A stretch of DNA of 64,000 bases from Muribaculaceae bacterium (GTDB lineage: Bacteria; Bacteroidota; Bacteroidia; Bacteroidales; Muribaculaceae), in assembly GCA_017621845.1 (NCBI GenBank), contig JAGASI010000018.1, positions 1-64,000 of the forward strand, read 5' to 3'. Within the stretch, counting starts at the first letter, position 1. The number at the start of each line of letters is the position of its first letter. A program made the translations under genes and the position numbers. The notes under the pieces were generated by a model. The model ran no database searches and had not been told where the DNA came from. It worked only from the letters and a program-made list of their open reading frames with translations. Shown here one piece after another: positions 46,706-53,917 of this stretch.

Positions 46706-46781
46706 GACTCCGTAGCTCAGTTGGTAGAGCAACTGACTCTTAATCAGTGGGTCGAGGGTTCGAGCCCCTCCGGGGTCACCA
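46706..46781 (+). tRNA. tRNA-Lys (CTT)
   Basis: 76 nt with acceptor GACTCCG/CGGGGTC, anticodon loop CTCTTAA (anticodon CTT), T arm GAGGG/CCCCT region and encoded CCA. Accessory genes begin just after it. Confidence 0.93.
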
Positions 46782-46786
46782 CTAAG

Positions 46787-46821
46787 AAGTCCAACCACTT
46801 GTAAATCAAGCGGTTGGACTT
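46787..46821. terminator. Hairpin terminator after tRNA-Lys
   Basis: Ten-bp arms AAGTCCAACC and GGTTGGACTT with a T-rich tail. Confidence 0.7.
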
Positions 46822-46924
46822 TTCTTTATATAAGAATTGTAAACCATTTGTCAACCAAATTGAATTTTAGACCGCTATTTAGCTTTTAGCATGATTAAAA
46901 TGCGGATAATGCAGAAAATGCAAG

Positions 46925-48001
46925 TTATTTCAACTCTGTTTCTATGTCCTCGATGGTTGGTAGGGTGCTTTTGAATTCATCGGGGATGAATTTTGTCAGC
47001 TGAAATTCTGCGACACCGATTGGCTGGGAGGATGATTCAAGTGCATATTGGGCAAGCACATTGTCTTTGTCTTTGCATATAAGCAGCCCAATGGTGGGAT
47101 TATCCTGTTCGGTCTTTACAAGATGATTGACAGCGGTCATATATGTGCCGAGCTGTCCGATGTCACCTGAGTCGAATGTCCCGGTTTTTACCTCAATCAC
47201 ACAATAAGCGTGTAGGCGGATATTGTAAAACAGCAGGTCTATGAATTTCTCGGTATGGCCAATTTTCAACCTATACTCCTGACCAACGTAAGCAAAGCCC
47301 GAACCTAATTCCAAAAGAAAACGGGAAATATTATCCATCAAAGCCTTTTTCTGTTCACGCTCCTTGTACGGCTCTGTCATTTCTGTAAAGTCAAAGATAT
47401 ATGGATCTCGTGTAATCTCTTGTGCGAGGTCACTGTTTGGAGCCGGCAGTAGTCGTAAAAAACTTGACTGAGCTTTGCCCTGACGAAGATGAAGATCACT
47501 GTCAATGAATGTTTTCAAGACATTCCGCGACCAACCATCCTCCACGGTTTTCTTCAAATAGAATATCGCCGCATCAAGATTGCCATCCTCAAAATATGCG
47601 TCGATAATGGTGCAATGATGTCCCCACGGAACTAAGAAGATGAAATCGCCAACAAGTTGTTGGCACATCTCGCTTTCAGAATTGCCAACAAGTTGTTGGC
47701 AATTTGTATCTGTCTGTTTGTAAAACAGATACATCTTTTTCATGTATTGAAGATTTTGCCGGGAGAAACCATCGGATTCGGGCAAAGCATCTTTCAAATC
47801 CTGACTGAGATTTTTATAAAATCCGGAGCCGTATTTGTTTTCAGCGTCACGAGCCACAATGTCACGGCCAACCGACCAATAGAAGCGTAGCAACTCTTGG
47901 TTAACGCGTGTAGCAGCCTTTATTTGGGCGCATCTGTATCGGTCTTTCAACTCCTGTATCCACCGGGAGTAGTCGGCATCAGTTTTTATAAGTTTGCTCA
48001 T
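46925..48001 (-). CDS. DUF1016/YhcG-like PDDEXK nuclease-domain protein
   Basis: 358 residues. The C-terminal half holds the PDDEXK-like core: FIDLLFYNIRLHAYCVIEVKTG gives the metal-binding Asp and the E-x-K triad (split for length). The N-terminal half (DUF1016_N) starts ADYSRWIQELKDRYRC. These proteins are widespread accessory genes linked to restriction or mobile elements; the precise role is not established. An unusual insert carries two copies of the peptide CQQLVG (about residues 103-118), encoded by two 17-bp near-palindromes. It is the first island gene past tRNA-Lys. Confidence 0.82.
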   Translation of the reverse strand: MSKLIKTDADYSRWIQELKDRYRCAQIKAATRVNQELLRFYWSVGRDIVARDAENKYGSGFYKNLSQDLKDALPESDGFSRQNLQYMKKMYLFYKQTDTNCQQLVGNSESEMCQQLVGDFIFLVPWGHHCTIIDAYFEDGNLDAAIFYLKKTVEDGWSRNVLKTFIDSDLHLRQGKAQSSFLRLLPAPNSDLAQEITRDPYIFDFTEMTEPYKEREQKKALMDNISRFLLELGSGFAYVGQEYRLKIGHTEKFIDLLFYNIRLHAYCVIEVKTGTFDSGDIGQLGTYMTAVNHLVKTEQDNPTIGLLICKDKDNVLAQYALESSSQPIGVAEFQLTKFIPDEFKSTLPTIEDIETELK

Positions 48002-48056
48002 GATTTATCGTAATGAAGCGGTTGGCCGTATTTTGCTATTGCAAAGTTACGCAATT

Positions 48057-48365
48057 TTATTGATTTTCACCGTCTAAGATACCCACAAGGTCTTGTTTCA
48101 TTTCCTCGTCTATATCACGATAACGAGCGAAGGCCTTACTGCCCTCTTTGTGGCCGGATAGCGCTCCGACAAGATTTGGATCTTTGACTTTCTTGTAGAT
48201 ATTGCCTGTAAATGTGCGGCGGGCAAGGTGGTTGCTGGCAATCTCATTTATGGGGTGGCGCTCTTCATCGCCGGTTGTCGGGTTACGTACCGTTACAATT
48301 CGCGTTATTCCGTAAGTGGTGAATATTTTTTGGGGGGGGGATAGCGGGCAGGCTATGTTCACCAT
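48057..48365 (-). pseudogene. Truncated tyrosine recombinase (C-terminal fragment)
   Basis: 102 residues. From about residue 18 it matches the C-terminal catalytic part of Bacteroides-type tyrosine integrases: GITRIVTVRNPTTGDEE, then ASNHLARRTF (HxxR box), LSGHKEGSKAFARYRDID (third box with the nucleophile Tyr). The N-terminal SAM-like and first half of the catalytic domain are missing, so it cannot recombine by itself. The first residues (ATG to the C9 tract at 48332-48340) are unrelated, and the C run may mark the break point. Confidence 0.8.
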
Positions 48366-48376
48366 ATTTCACAATA

Positions 48377-48411
48377 GAAAATCCTGCAATTCAGCGAGTT
48401 GCAGGATTTTC
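48377..48411. terminator. Hairpin downstream of a tRNA/tmRNA-like end
   Basis: Perfect 13-bp arms (48377-48389 and 48399-48411), loop of 9 nt, T-rich flank in both directions. Confidence 0.75.
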
Positions 48412-48430
48412 TTGGTCTTTCATAAGACTT

Positions 48431-48455
48431 TAGTGGAGCTGGAGGGACTTGTTCC
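48431..48455 (-). other. tmRNA/tRNA 3'-end-like sequence, possible att remnant
   Basis: On the - strand, CAAGTCCCTCCAGCTCCAC matches the T-loop, T-stem and acceptor 3' end of a tmRNA (or a tRNA ending CAGCTCCACCA), but the upstream half of the T arm does not pair, so no intact gene is present. It lies between the toxin gene and the integrase stub, as expected for an integration crossover. Confidence 0.45.
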
Positions 48456-48676
48456 TTACGCTACAAATGCAGTTATTTCAATCAGTTACGCTCGCTCATT
48501 TTTCTTGTGTAACGAGTATGTAACGAATCATTTTATTCATTTTTCCGACGGCTCTCTCGCCGTGGCCGCAAGGCTGGATTGCGAATGCAAATATACTAAA
48601 ATCCAGGCGTCTTCGCAAGTCCAAGGGTTCGATTTAGAGATTTTTAAGCCTGTCAGGATGACATTCATCACGGCCT

Positions 48677-49645
48677 TTATCGAACGGCGTCGATGACAAC
48701 TTTGATGAGTCCTTTCATCGAATCTGCAATTTCATCCGGTCCGGGGATTGTCAGGTATGACAAAACCGACAGTTCAGATTGATATACGGAGGCAATCTTG
48801 CTCCATGTTGAATCAAAGTCAGCAATGAGAGGCGAAGACAGGATGGGAGCGTCGCGCCATTTCGGAGGACGGTCAAATTCTCTCTTGTCATGTTCGATAA
48901 GTTCCACGAGATTCTGTTTCAAATCTCCTGCAATGTAATCGCTACATTCTTCATCACCGAGGAGAAAATGCAGATCGTAGAAATGTCGTATCTTAGAGAT
49001 AAGGCCAGCGGTCGGGTCATCTTCAAAGGAGAATCTCAAAAGTGATACCACTTTCTCACAGAGAGTACGCCGTTTGTCAAGCACATTCAACTCAAATGGC
49101 ATCATGTCAAGGTCGGCAATCATATCGTTCAGACCTCGGCGCTCCATCATTTCGGTTATAAAGGGTTTGATTTCCCTTCTCTCGTATGGATATGGATTAC
49201 CGTAGGTGTTGATTTCTACAATCACCTGATTGCTCATTACATTGGACATCCCTCTATTGATGCCATCTAAAACTGACCTGTAAATATGATATGTCTTACG
49301 GAAGCGATTGTTCTTGACCGTATCAGGCTTCTCAACTTCCTCCATGCCTGTGGTGGATTCATGTCCTATCCTTGCCACGAGCTTTTTCTGTTGGTTCTGG
49401 CTCAGGCCTTCGCCCAATATGGCGAAGTCGACATCTGATGAAAACCGTGCAATCAAGCCGTATGCTTTTGAAAGCGAAGTCCCGCCTTTCCAAACCGTCT
49501 TTTCCGCCGCAGGATTTCTCGACAGATTCTGCAATATTCGGCATATCCAGTAATCCTTCTCGACAAATTCGGGATATATTTCAAGGTCTTGCGCTGTCAA
49601 TTCTATTGCCTCTCGAAATGACCGCTTGTTTTCATGAAGTTTCAT
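48677..49645 (-). CDS. abiEii: AbiEii toxin (nucleotidyltransferase), type IV TA
   Basis: 322 residues of the nucleotidyltransferase AbiEii/AbiGii family. The motif GGTSLSKAYGL and the FSSDVDFAILG metal-binding Asp pair are present. AbiEii is a bacteriostatic nucleotidyltransferase (GTP-using in characterised members) giving abortive infection against phage. It is the downstream gene of a pair: its start overlaps the stop of abiEi by 4 bp, so the two are coupled. Confidence 0.9.
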   Translation of the reverse strand: MKLHENKRSFREAIELTAQDLEIYPEFVEKDYWICRILQNLSRNPAAEKTVWKGGTSLSKAYGLIARFSSDVDFAILGEGLSQNQQKKLVARIGHESTTGMEEVEKPDTVKNNRFRKTYHIYRSVLDGINRGMSNVMSNQVIVEINTYGNPYPYERREIKPFITEMMERRGLNDMIADLDMMPFELNVLDKRRTLCEKVVSLLRFSFEDDPTAGLISKIRHFYDLHFLLGDEECSDYIAGDLKQNLVELIEHDKREFDRPPKWRDAPILSSPLIADFDSTWSKIASVYQSELSVLSYLTIPGPDEIADSMKGLIKVVIDAVR

Positions 49646-50373
49646 TCAATATTCCATTTATCTTTGTTGAGTAATTCAGTGGCATTTCCCAGCCCTATTT
49701 TATATTTTGTTCCAGGATTAAGCGCGGTATGTAGAACCATGGTGTGGCTGCCATACCCTAAATCATCAAGAATTGCTCCAAGAATGGCTTTTACACGGGG
49801 TTGGTATTTATCCGATAATCTGATGATTCTCTTAATTTCATTCTCCTGCAATTGTCCGATAGATGATTTCAGCGCCGTTATGGAACGGACAATCTCGGTA
49901 TCCGGAATTTTCTTTATAAACCTAATCGTGTCAAGAATCTGTAAAAGATAGATATTGTCTTTGGTAATCGCATTGGGCTGATGCACGAAGCGAATCGAGT
50001 ATATGCCTCTTTTGGTGGCATTATGCCTCTTATTTGTGCCTAACATTATCACACTCGCCACCTGTGTAGTCAACGCCATATCATTCCAGATGGAATATCC
50101 GGTCAGATAACCAATAGGTCTGCCGTCTTTATCATAAATGAGATCCTTGACAATCTCCTGCAAATTCGGCTTCAACGTTCCAAAAATAGACTTCTTAGGT
50201 TTATAGAACCTGCCTTTTGAAAGTTTCTGAATCAGCCCTTTGCCAACCATGCGTGACAATTTGACCCGGATGTTTTCCCACCATTCGGCAGGAAGTCCGA
50301 GGTCTTCGATGGAAAAAACAGTCCCATCGCCAATTAGATTGACCCTATTCTCTATCTGTTGAGCTACTGTCAT
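49642..50373 (-). CDS. abiEi: AbiEi antitoxin, type IV TA
   Basis: 243 residues. N-terminal winged-helix region (VNLIGDGTVFSIEDLGLP) followed by the AbiEi C-terminal domain (TGYSIWNDMALTTQVASVIM, RGIYSIRFVHQPN). AbiEi neutralises the toxin without direct contact and represses its own promoter by binding inverted repeats; two such repeats lie just upstream at 50411-50518. First gene of the operon; start ATG 50373. Confidence 0.88.
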   Translation of the reverse strand: MTVAQQIENRVNLIGDGTVFSIEDLGLPAEWWENIRVKLSRMVGKGLIQKLSKGRFYKPKKSIFGTLKPNLQEIVKDLIYDKDGRPIGYLTGYSIWNDMALTTQVASVIMLGTNKRHNATKRGIYSIRFVHQPNAITKDNIYLLQILDTIRFIKKIPDTEIVRSITALKSSIGQLQENEIKRIIRLSDKYQPRVKAILGAILDDLGYGSHTMVLHTALNPGTKYKIGLGNATELLNKDKWNIE

Positions 50374-50398
50374 GCTCTATCGTTTTAGATTTCAACTG

Positions 50399-50406
50399 CA
50401 AAGGTA
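50399..50406 (-). promoter_or_regulatory. Candidate abiE -7 box
   Basis: Reads TACCTTTG on the - strand, 25 nt before the abiEi ATG. Its -33 region lies within the first operator repeat. Confidence 0.55.
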
Positions 50407-50410
50407 ATAA

Positions 50411-50446
50411 AAATGTTCGGTTTTCTGCGCACAAAACCGAACATTT
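50411..50446. promoter_or_regulatory. abiE operator-like inverted repeat 1
   Basis: Perfect 14-bp arms around an 8-nt centre (arms 50411-50424 and 50433-50446); core TTCGGTTTT and AAAACCGAA. Overlaps the expected -33 region. Confidence 0.7.
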
Positions 50447-50492
50447 TGAGCGGATAGATTTTTTATGGGAATGGCTGCAATAGATGATTTTG

Positions 50493-50518
50493 TTCGGTTT
50501 TTACGCGCAAAAACCGAA
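50493..50518. promoter_or_regulatory. abiE operator-like inverted repeat 2
   Basis: Ten-bp arms TTCGGTTTTT and AAAAACCGAA around ACGCGC. The same 26-bp layout as the core of repeat 1 (50415-50440), 78 bp apart. Confidence 0.7.
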
Positions 50519-50652
50519 AATATTCGCCAGCATCTCGTCTGAGATTCAGCTTAGTAGTAAGGCATTCCGGCATCAGATAGCACGTTAGTGCTTAGAGAGA
50601 ACGGCACATGGGGTCAAGAATATTCAGTTCAAGTTCAGGCTCTATATTGGAG

Positions 50653-51408
50653 TCAATAAAAATCGTCAAGCTCTTTTGATATTACGATATTGTATTTGGC
50701 ATTCTTTACGCCACCTTTTGAAAAACTCCTCGTGCCGGAGCCGAGAGAAATCTTTGTGAGGTCAAGATTGTCGAACCACCCATATTGGGTTTTCTCGGCC
50801 ATATATAGGAAAAGCCGCTTTACTTTCACAGAGGTACATCTCTCCAAAAGTCTCTGAACCAATTCATGTCTTAGTGTCGTAAGCATCTCCATAAGATAAT
50901 ATACATCCATCATATCATAGTGGGAATGAGTCAGCACCAGGCATTCCATGATTGCCCTTTCCGGAGACGATATATTCAGAATCAGATTTCCATATTCAAT
51001 ATGCTCTATGCCAATATCACCGAATACTTTCGTTGATACCTCGACAAGCGTCATGTCAAGATCAACCGCACCTATCCATTTCGGCAGTCGTGGGCGTATG
51101 GGTGAAAACACAATGACTTTGGGCTTGCCCATGGGAACATAGTGGGAGTATCCTCTTAATTCCAACGCTGATGAAGCCCCGATGTGATAAGTCAGATTGC
51201 TCTGCGACTGGTAAGAAGCGAGTATGCCGTATAGGGTTGGATTATCTCCGACAAAGCAATATACCCCGGTTGATATACGACGCAGCCATCCCGACTTTGT
51301 ATAATCGGAAATTTCACTTCTGCTGATTCCGGACTTTTCGAACCACGAAGTCAGCATTATACCGTCGAAAGGTATCTGTTGGCGTATATGATTTATCTTT
51401 GTTCCCAT
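50653..51408 (-). CDS. Orphan AbiEi-like antitoxin, 251 aa
   Basis: A second protein of the AbiEi type, with the N-terminal helix-turn-helix region (SWFEKSGISRSEISDYTKSG), a GYSHY/VPMGKPKVIVFSP middle domain and a C-terminal part (CLVLTHSHYDMMD). The usual partner toxin gene would follow at lower coordinates, but only a short non-coding stretch separates it from abiEi. Either it is a solitary antitoxin guarding against a related toxin or its toxin was lost. Start ATG 51408. Confidence 0.78.
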   Translation of the reverse strand: MGTKINHIRQQIPFDGIMLTSWFEKSGISRSEISDYTKSGWLRRISTGVYCFVGDNPTLYGILASYQSQSNLTYHIGASSALELRGYSHYVPMGKPKVIVFSPIRPRLPKWIGAVDLDMTLVEVSTKVFGDIGIEHIEYGNLILNISSPERAIMECLVLTHSHYDMMDVYYLMEMLTTLRHELVQRLLERCTSVKVKRLFLYMAEKTQYGWFDNLDLTKISLGSGTRSFSKGGVKNAKYNIVISKELDDFY

Positions 51409-51495
51409 TTTGCAAGGTTTATCATTGCAAATTTAGCACTAAAATAAATCTACTCCAAATGTATTTTCTAAAACAACCTTATTTAATATCGTGGC

Positions 51496-51515
51496 CGGCA
51501 AGAGGTCGGACGGAC
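51496..51515. repeat. Copy of the CGGCAAGAGGT repeat
   Basis: Twenty bp with 17 identical to 53028-53047 and related to the inverse copy at 53255-53274. It lies directly downstream of the XRE gene. Confidence 0.5.
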
Positions 51516-51518
51516 ATC

Positions 51519-51788
51519 TCAATCAGTTGCTATCTGAAGAATCGGGGTGCCCAGAGCATTTTCGATTGATGTGATGGTATCTATCGTGAAGTTGTGTGTT
51601 CCTCTCATCCACTTGCTGATTTCAGATTCTTTCTTGCCGAGCATACTGGCGAGGTCTTTTTGTTTAAGCCCCTTTTCCTCCAATATACTATGAATCCTGT
51701 CCACTATAAGCAAAGTCAGGTCAACGCGCCTACGGACTTCGGGCGAAACTATAGCCCAGCGAGCCCCTATGATGCTATTTCTTTTTAT
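51519..51788 (-). CDS. XRE-family HTH regulator, start codon uncertain or lost
   Basis: The reading frame carries a helix-turn-helix: RIHSILEEKGLKQKDLASML, then KKESEISKWMRG, giving 64 aa from the first legal start, a TTG at 51713. However the frame upstream, back to the stop at 51801-51803, encodes ARWAIVSPEVRRRVDLTLL, which matches the N-terminal part of this antitoxin family as I know it. The codon where Met would be expected (51786-51788) is ATA. So the gene is probably a start-codon mutant or uses a rare start. The stretch around 51785-51895 also holds a 36-codon frame of unknown value. Confidence 0.5.
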   Translation of the reverse strand: MKRNSIIGARWAIVSPEVRRRVDLTLLIVDRIHSILEEKGLKQKDLASMLGKKESEISKWMRGTHNFTIDTITSIENALGTPILQIATD

Positions 51789-52014
51789 CGCGGATAAAAT
51801 TTAGGTTGTAGCACTGTCGAGTAATCTATGAGGTCACGCCCGTTTCGCCCGGCGAAAGAGAGCTTGATACGCCGTTTGGGATGAGATGCGTCCATTGTTG
51901 TGCTGCCATTTCAATCAGGTCAGAATGCCCTGCTGTCGCATAGTTAAGACTTTTTCGCTGATAGTCAAGTCAGAGGGCTCGTTTTAACCATTCTTATGCA
52001 GAATATTAAAATAA

Positions 52015-52332
52015 TCAGCGAAGTGCAAAAGCCGGTTCATGTATCTCGATTTCGAGTGCTCTTTCTATTTTGGCAATTGTCTCTATTGACAGATTTTCCG
52101 TCCCTTTCAAGACACGAGATATGTATTGCTGGGAACAACCCATACGTTGTGCAAGCGACTTTTGTGTCAGACCGAGTTCTTCCATCTTATCGAGCATCAT
52201 CATCGCGATTCTCTGCGAGTATCTCAACCAAGACTTATTAGCCATACGCCATTCGGCATTCTCGCGCCACTTTGAAGGTGTCTCGCTTCTGTGCTCATTG
52301 AGCTTACTTATCGTTTCTTCTTTTGTCTTCAT
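52015..52332 (-). CDS. XRE-family antitoxin, 105 aa
   Basis: Basic N-terminus, then a helix-turn-helix: MMLDKMEELGLTQKSLAQRM, CSQQYISRVLKG and IAKIERALEIEI. This is the HigA/PezA-like antitoxin class. It follows the likely toxin gene by 14 bp in the toxin-first order of HigBA systems. The palindrome at 52941-52958 upstream of the pair is a likely operator for it. Confidence 0.8.
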   Translation of the reverse strand: MKTKEETISKLNEHRSETPSKWRENAEWRMANKSWLRYSQRIAMMMLDKMEELGLTQKSLAQRMGCSQQYISRVLKGTENLSIETIAKIERALEIEIHEPAFALR

Positions 52333-52346
52333 ATCGACCTCCTTTT

Positions 52347-52898
52347 TTAATCCAGTTCACGAAGGTAGTCAGTGAACGAATCCATATCTGATATTTCGTT
52401 CTCTATCATAAATCTCCTTACTTTCTCCATGCGCGCGAGTTCGACCAACGTATGTTCGCGTTCCTGCATGGTGCGAGTTAGTTTGATTGCCCCACCGGTT
52501 ATCACATATATACCCGGCTCCATCTTGATTGCATAAATTCGCAGCCAAGAGGCATGTCGAGGAGTATTGCGCAGACGAGCCTTCTCTTTTCCAAGTAACA
52601 TTTCAGAGGTACGGCTATTCTCCAGAGGCCTGAAAATCTCATCGAGATTGGCATCCGGAGAAATATCCATTATAAGACACTGCAATCTTTCACTGTCCTC
52701 AATGGTGTCGTATATGGCTTGATTCACGTCTGTTATTTTGAAATAAGAAGCCAAGTCGCCAATGTTCTGCTTGAAAAATGTGCGTAGCCACGCAACATCA
52801 TTCCATTGGTCAAGAATGGTGTCAAGAACGTTATCAAGGCAGTTGTCGTATCTTACTGCCCATAAATTGCCATTGTCTGTAATTTGGTCAAATTCCAT
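52347..52898 (-). CDS. Probable toxin partner of the XRE antitoxin, 183 aa
   Basis: 183 residues. Features: N-terminal YDNCLDNVLDTILDQWN and the central/C-terminal segment RIYAIKMEPGIYVITGGAIKLT, then ERE HTLVELARMEKVRRF (joined here only for description). I recall similar proteins paired with XRE genes in Bacteroidales. There is no classical RelE signature that I can show, so the toxin call rests on the adjacency, the toxin-first order and the shared promoter with a palindromic operator. Start ATG 52898. Confidence 0.6.
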   Translation of the reverse strand: MEFDQITDNGNLWAVRYDNCLDNVLDTILDQWNDVAWLRTFFKQNIGDLASYFKITDVNQAIYDTIEDSERLQCLIMDISPDANLDEIFRPLENSRTSEMLLGKEKARLRNTPRHASWLRIYAIKMEPGIYVITGGAIKLTRTMQEREHTLVELARMEKVRRFMIENEISDMDSFTDYLRELD

Positions 52899-52914
52899 GT
52901 CTTTTTATTTTCTG

Positions 52915-52945
52915 CAAAGATAAGAACTTTTTCTTATATATACAA
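52915..52945 (-). promoter_or_regulatory. Promoter for the toxin-antitoxin pair
   Basis: On the - strand TATCTTTG (52915-52922) and TTG (52943-52945) spaced 20 bp; the -33 box falls in the left half of the palindrome. Confidence 0.7.
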
Positions 52946-52958
52946 CTTAAAGGTTGTA
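52941..52958. promoter_or_regulatory. Palindromic operator TACAAC-N6-GTTGTA
   Basis: Perfect 6-bp arms around TTAAAG, overlapping the -33 box of the toxin gene promoter. Expected site for the XRE antitoxin. Confidence 0.65.
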
Positions 52959-53027
52959 TTGTTCGTGTCCGTGTTTATTATAGGTCGATGAAGAGCATAA
53001 AAAGTTTAGATAATCTGTCAAGGTGGG

Positions 53028-53274
53028 CGGCAAGAGGTTGAGCGGACTGCCGTGTTTGCGGCGTGATGCCGTCGCAAGGTGACGGTGGACGAGCCACTGA
53101 CACCTTGCGACCGCCTCGCGCCTAACGGCAACGGCGGAACACCGAGAACCGGCAACGCCTCCGAGGATTGGCAACGGCTTCGCTGATGCCACCTCTGAGA
53201 CTTATTGCCGTTTCTCCGTGTTCTGTATCGCCGTTGCCTGATAAGGATTTTATCGTCCGCTCAACCACTTGCCG
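53028..53274. repeat. Nested inverted-repeat region
   Basis: Outer arms 53028-53047 and 53255-53274 (19 of 20 pair), a middle hairpin 53072-53081/53101-53110 (10 bp perfect), and inner arms 53127-53155/53205-53238 with 10 perfect bp plus 19 with two mismatches. GC-rich, no supported gene. The 795-bp gap 52899-53693 also contains the promoter above and otherwise no supported gene; it may be an origin or transfer site or a degenerate element. Confidence 0.6.
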
Positions 53275-53693
53275 TCCGGGAACTGCGCCACTCGGCACAG
53301 ACTGTGGCCGTCATCCTTCCTGCGTTGTCTGACAACCACAGACTATGCTGGTCGTGTCGCTCGGTACCATTTTACTATCAATCAATGGAGAATTTATTTT
53401 CAGGAGGGGAATTTATTTTCATAGTTGATTATGCGACTGCCCGTTTTTACCGTCCCGGAGTCGTGGCTCCTGTTCATTGTCCAATCAGCCAGCGATTTCA
53501 CTTGCTTGCCATAGCTTAACGTGTGGCGACGGGGATATTCTTTTGGCTTTGGAATGAAAAATCTCCACAGCTCCCTGCGGTCGGTAGTATTTTTAATCCC
53601 AAGGCCGAACATCCCCTCTCTCCCACCACACGCCCTTTGGGTGTCAAGCAAGCAAAACCGATGGTGATATACAAATAAAAAAACGTCGCAACG

Positions 53694-53906
53694 ATGAAAA
53701 CGAACAGCCACATAAATAGTCAAGGCAAAGCTTCAAGCCTCAGGTTCAACCAAATAAAAAGAACAATCCTTTGGTTGGCAGGGATAATCGGAGCAATAAT
53801 AGGTCTTACCTTGTGGGCGTTCCTCCGACCGATATTCCGAGGCGTCGGCTGGGTAATATCAATCATCAGCGCACTTGTGATAATCTATTGGATAATGACA
53901 CTCTAA
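53694..53906 (+). CDS. Small membrane protein, 70 aa
   Basis: Short N-terminal basic part and two hydrophobic segments: LWLAGIIGAIIGLTLWAFL and VGWVISIISALVIIYWIM. Unrecognised. It lies 11 bp before the PcfK-like gene and so probably belongs to the same transcript, consistent with a conjugative or mobilisable element. Start ATG 53694. Confidence 0.65.
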   Translation: MKTNSHINSQGKASSLRFNQIKRTILWLAGIIGAIIGLTLWAFLRPIFRGVGWVISIISALVIIYWIMTL

Positions 53907-53917
53907 AACATACAACT

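Noticed and set aside
46706..46781. tRNA-Lys as the attachment site of the island
   Set aside because: No second copy of the tRNA 3' end was seen in the window, so integration at this tRNA cannot be shown; the tmRNA-like sequence at 48431-48455 fits better.
50560..50652. Remnant toxin gene after the orphan AbiEi
   Set aside because: The stretch translates to at most 25 residues with a TTG start and shows no similarity to AbiEii.
51785..51895. 36-codon ATG frame on the - strand upstream of the XRE gene
   Set aside because: Overlaps the frame that appears to continue the XRE gene; no similarity recognised.
52947..53192. 81-codon frame on the - strand
   Set aside because: Falls within the nested inverted repeat, and the protein is low-complexity Arg/Ala/Pro without features.
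53205..53519. 104-codon frame on the + strand
   Set aside because: Starts in the inverted repeat, no family, and overlaps an opposite-strand frame; no Bacteroidota promoter.
53400..53723. 107-codon frame on the - strand
   Set aside because: Opposes the small membrane protein gene and contains no recognisable domain.
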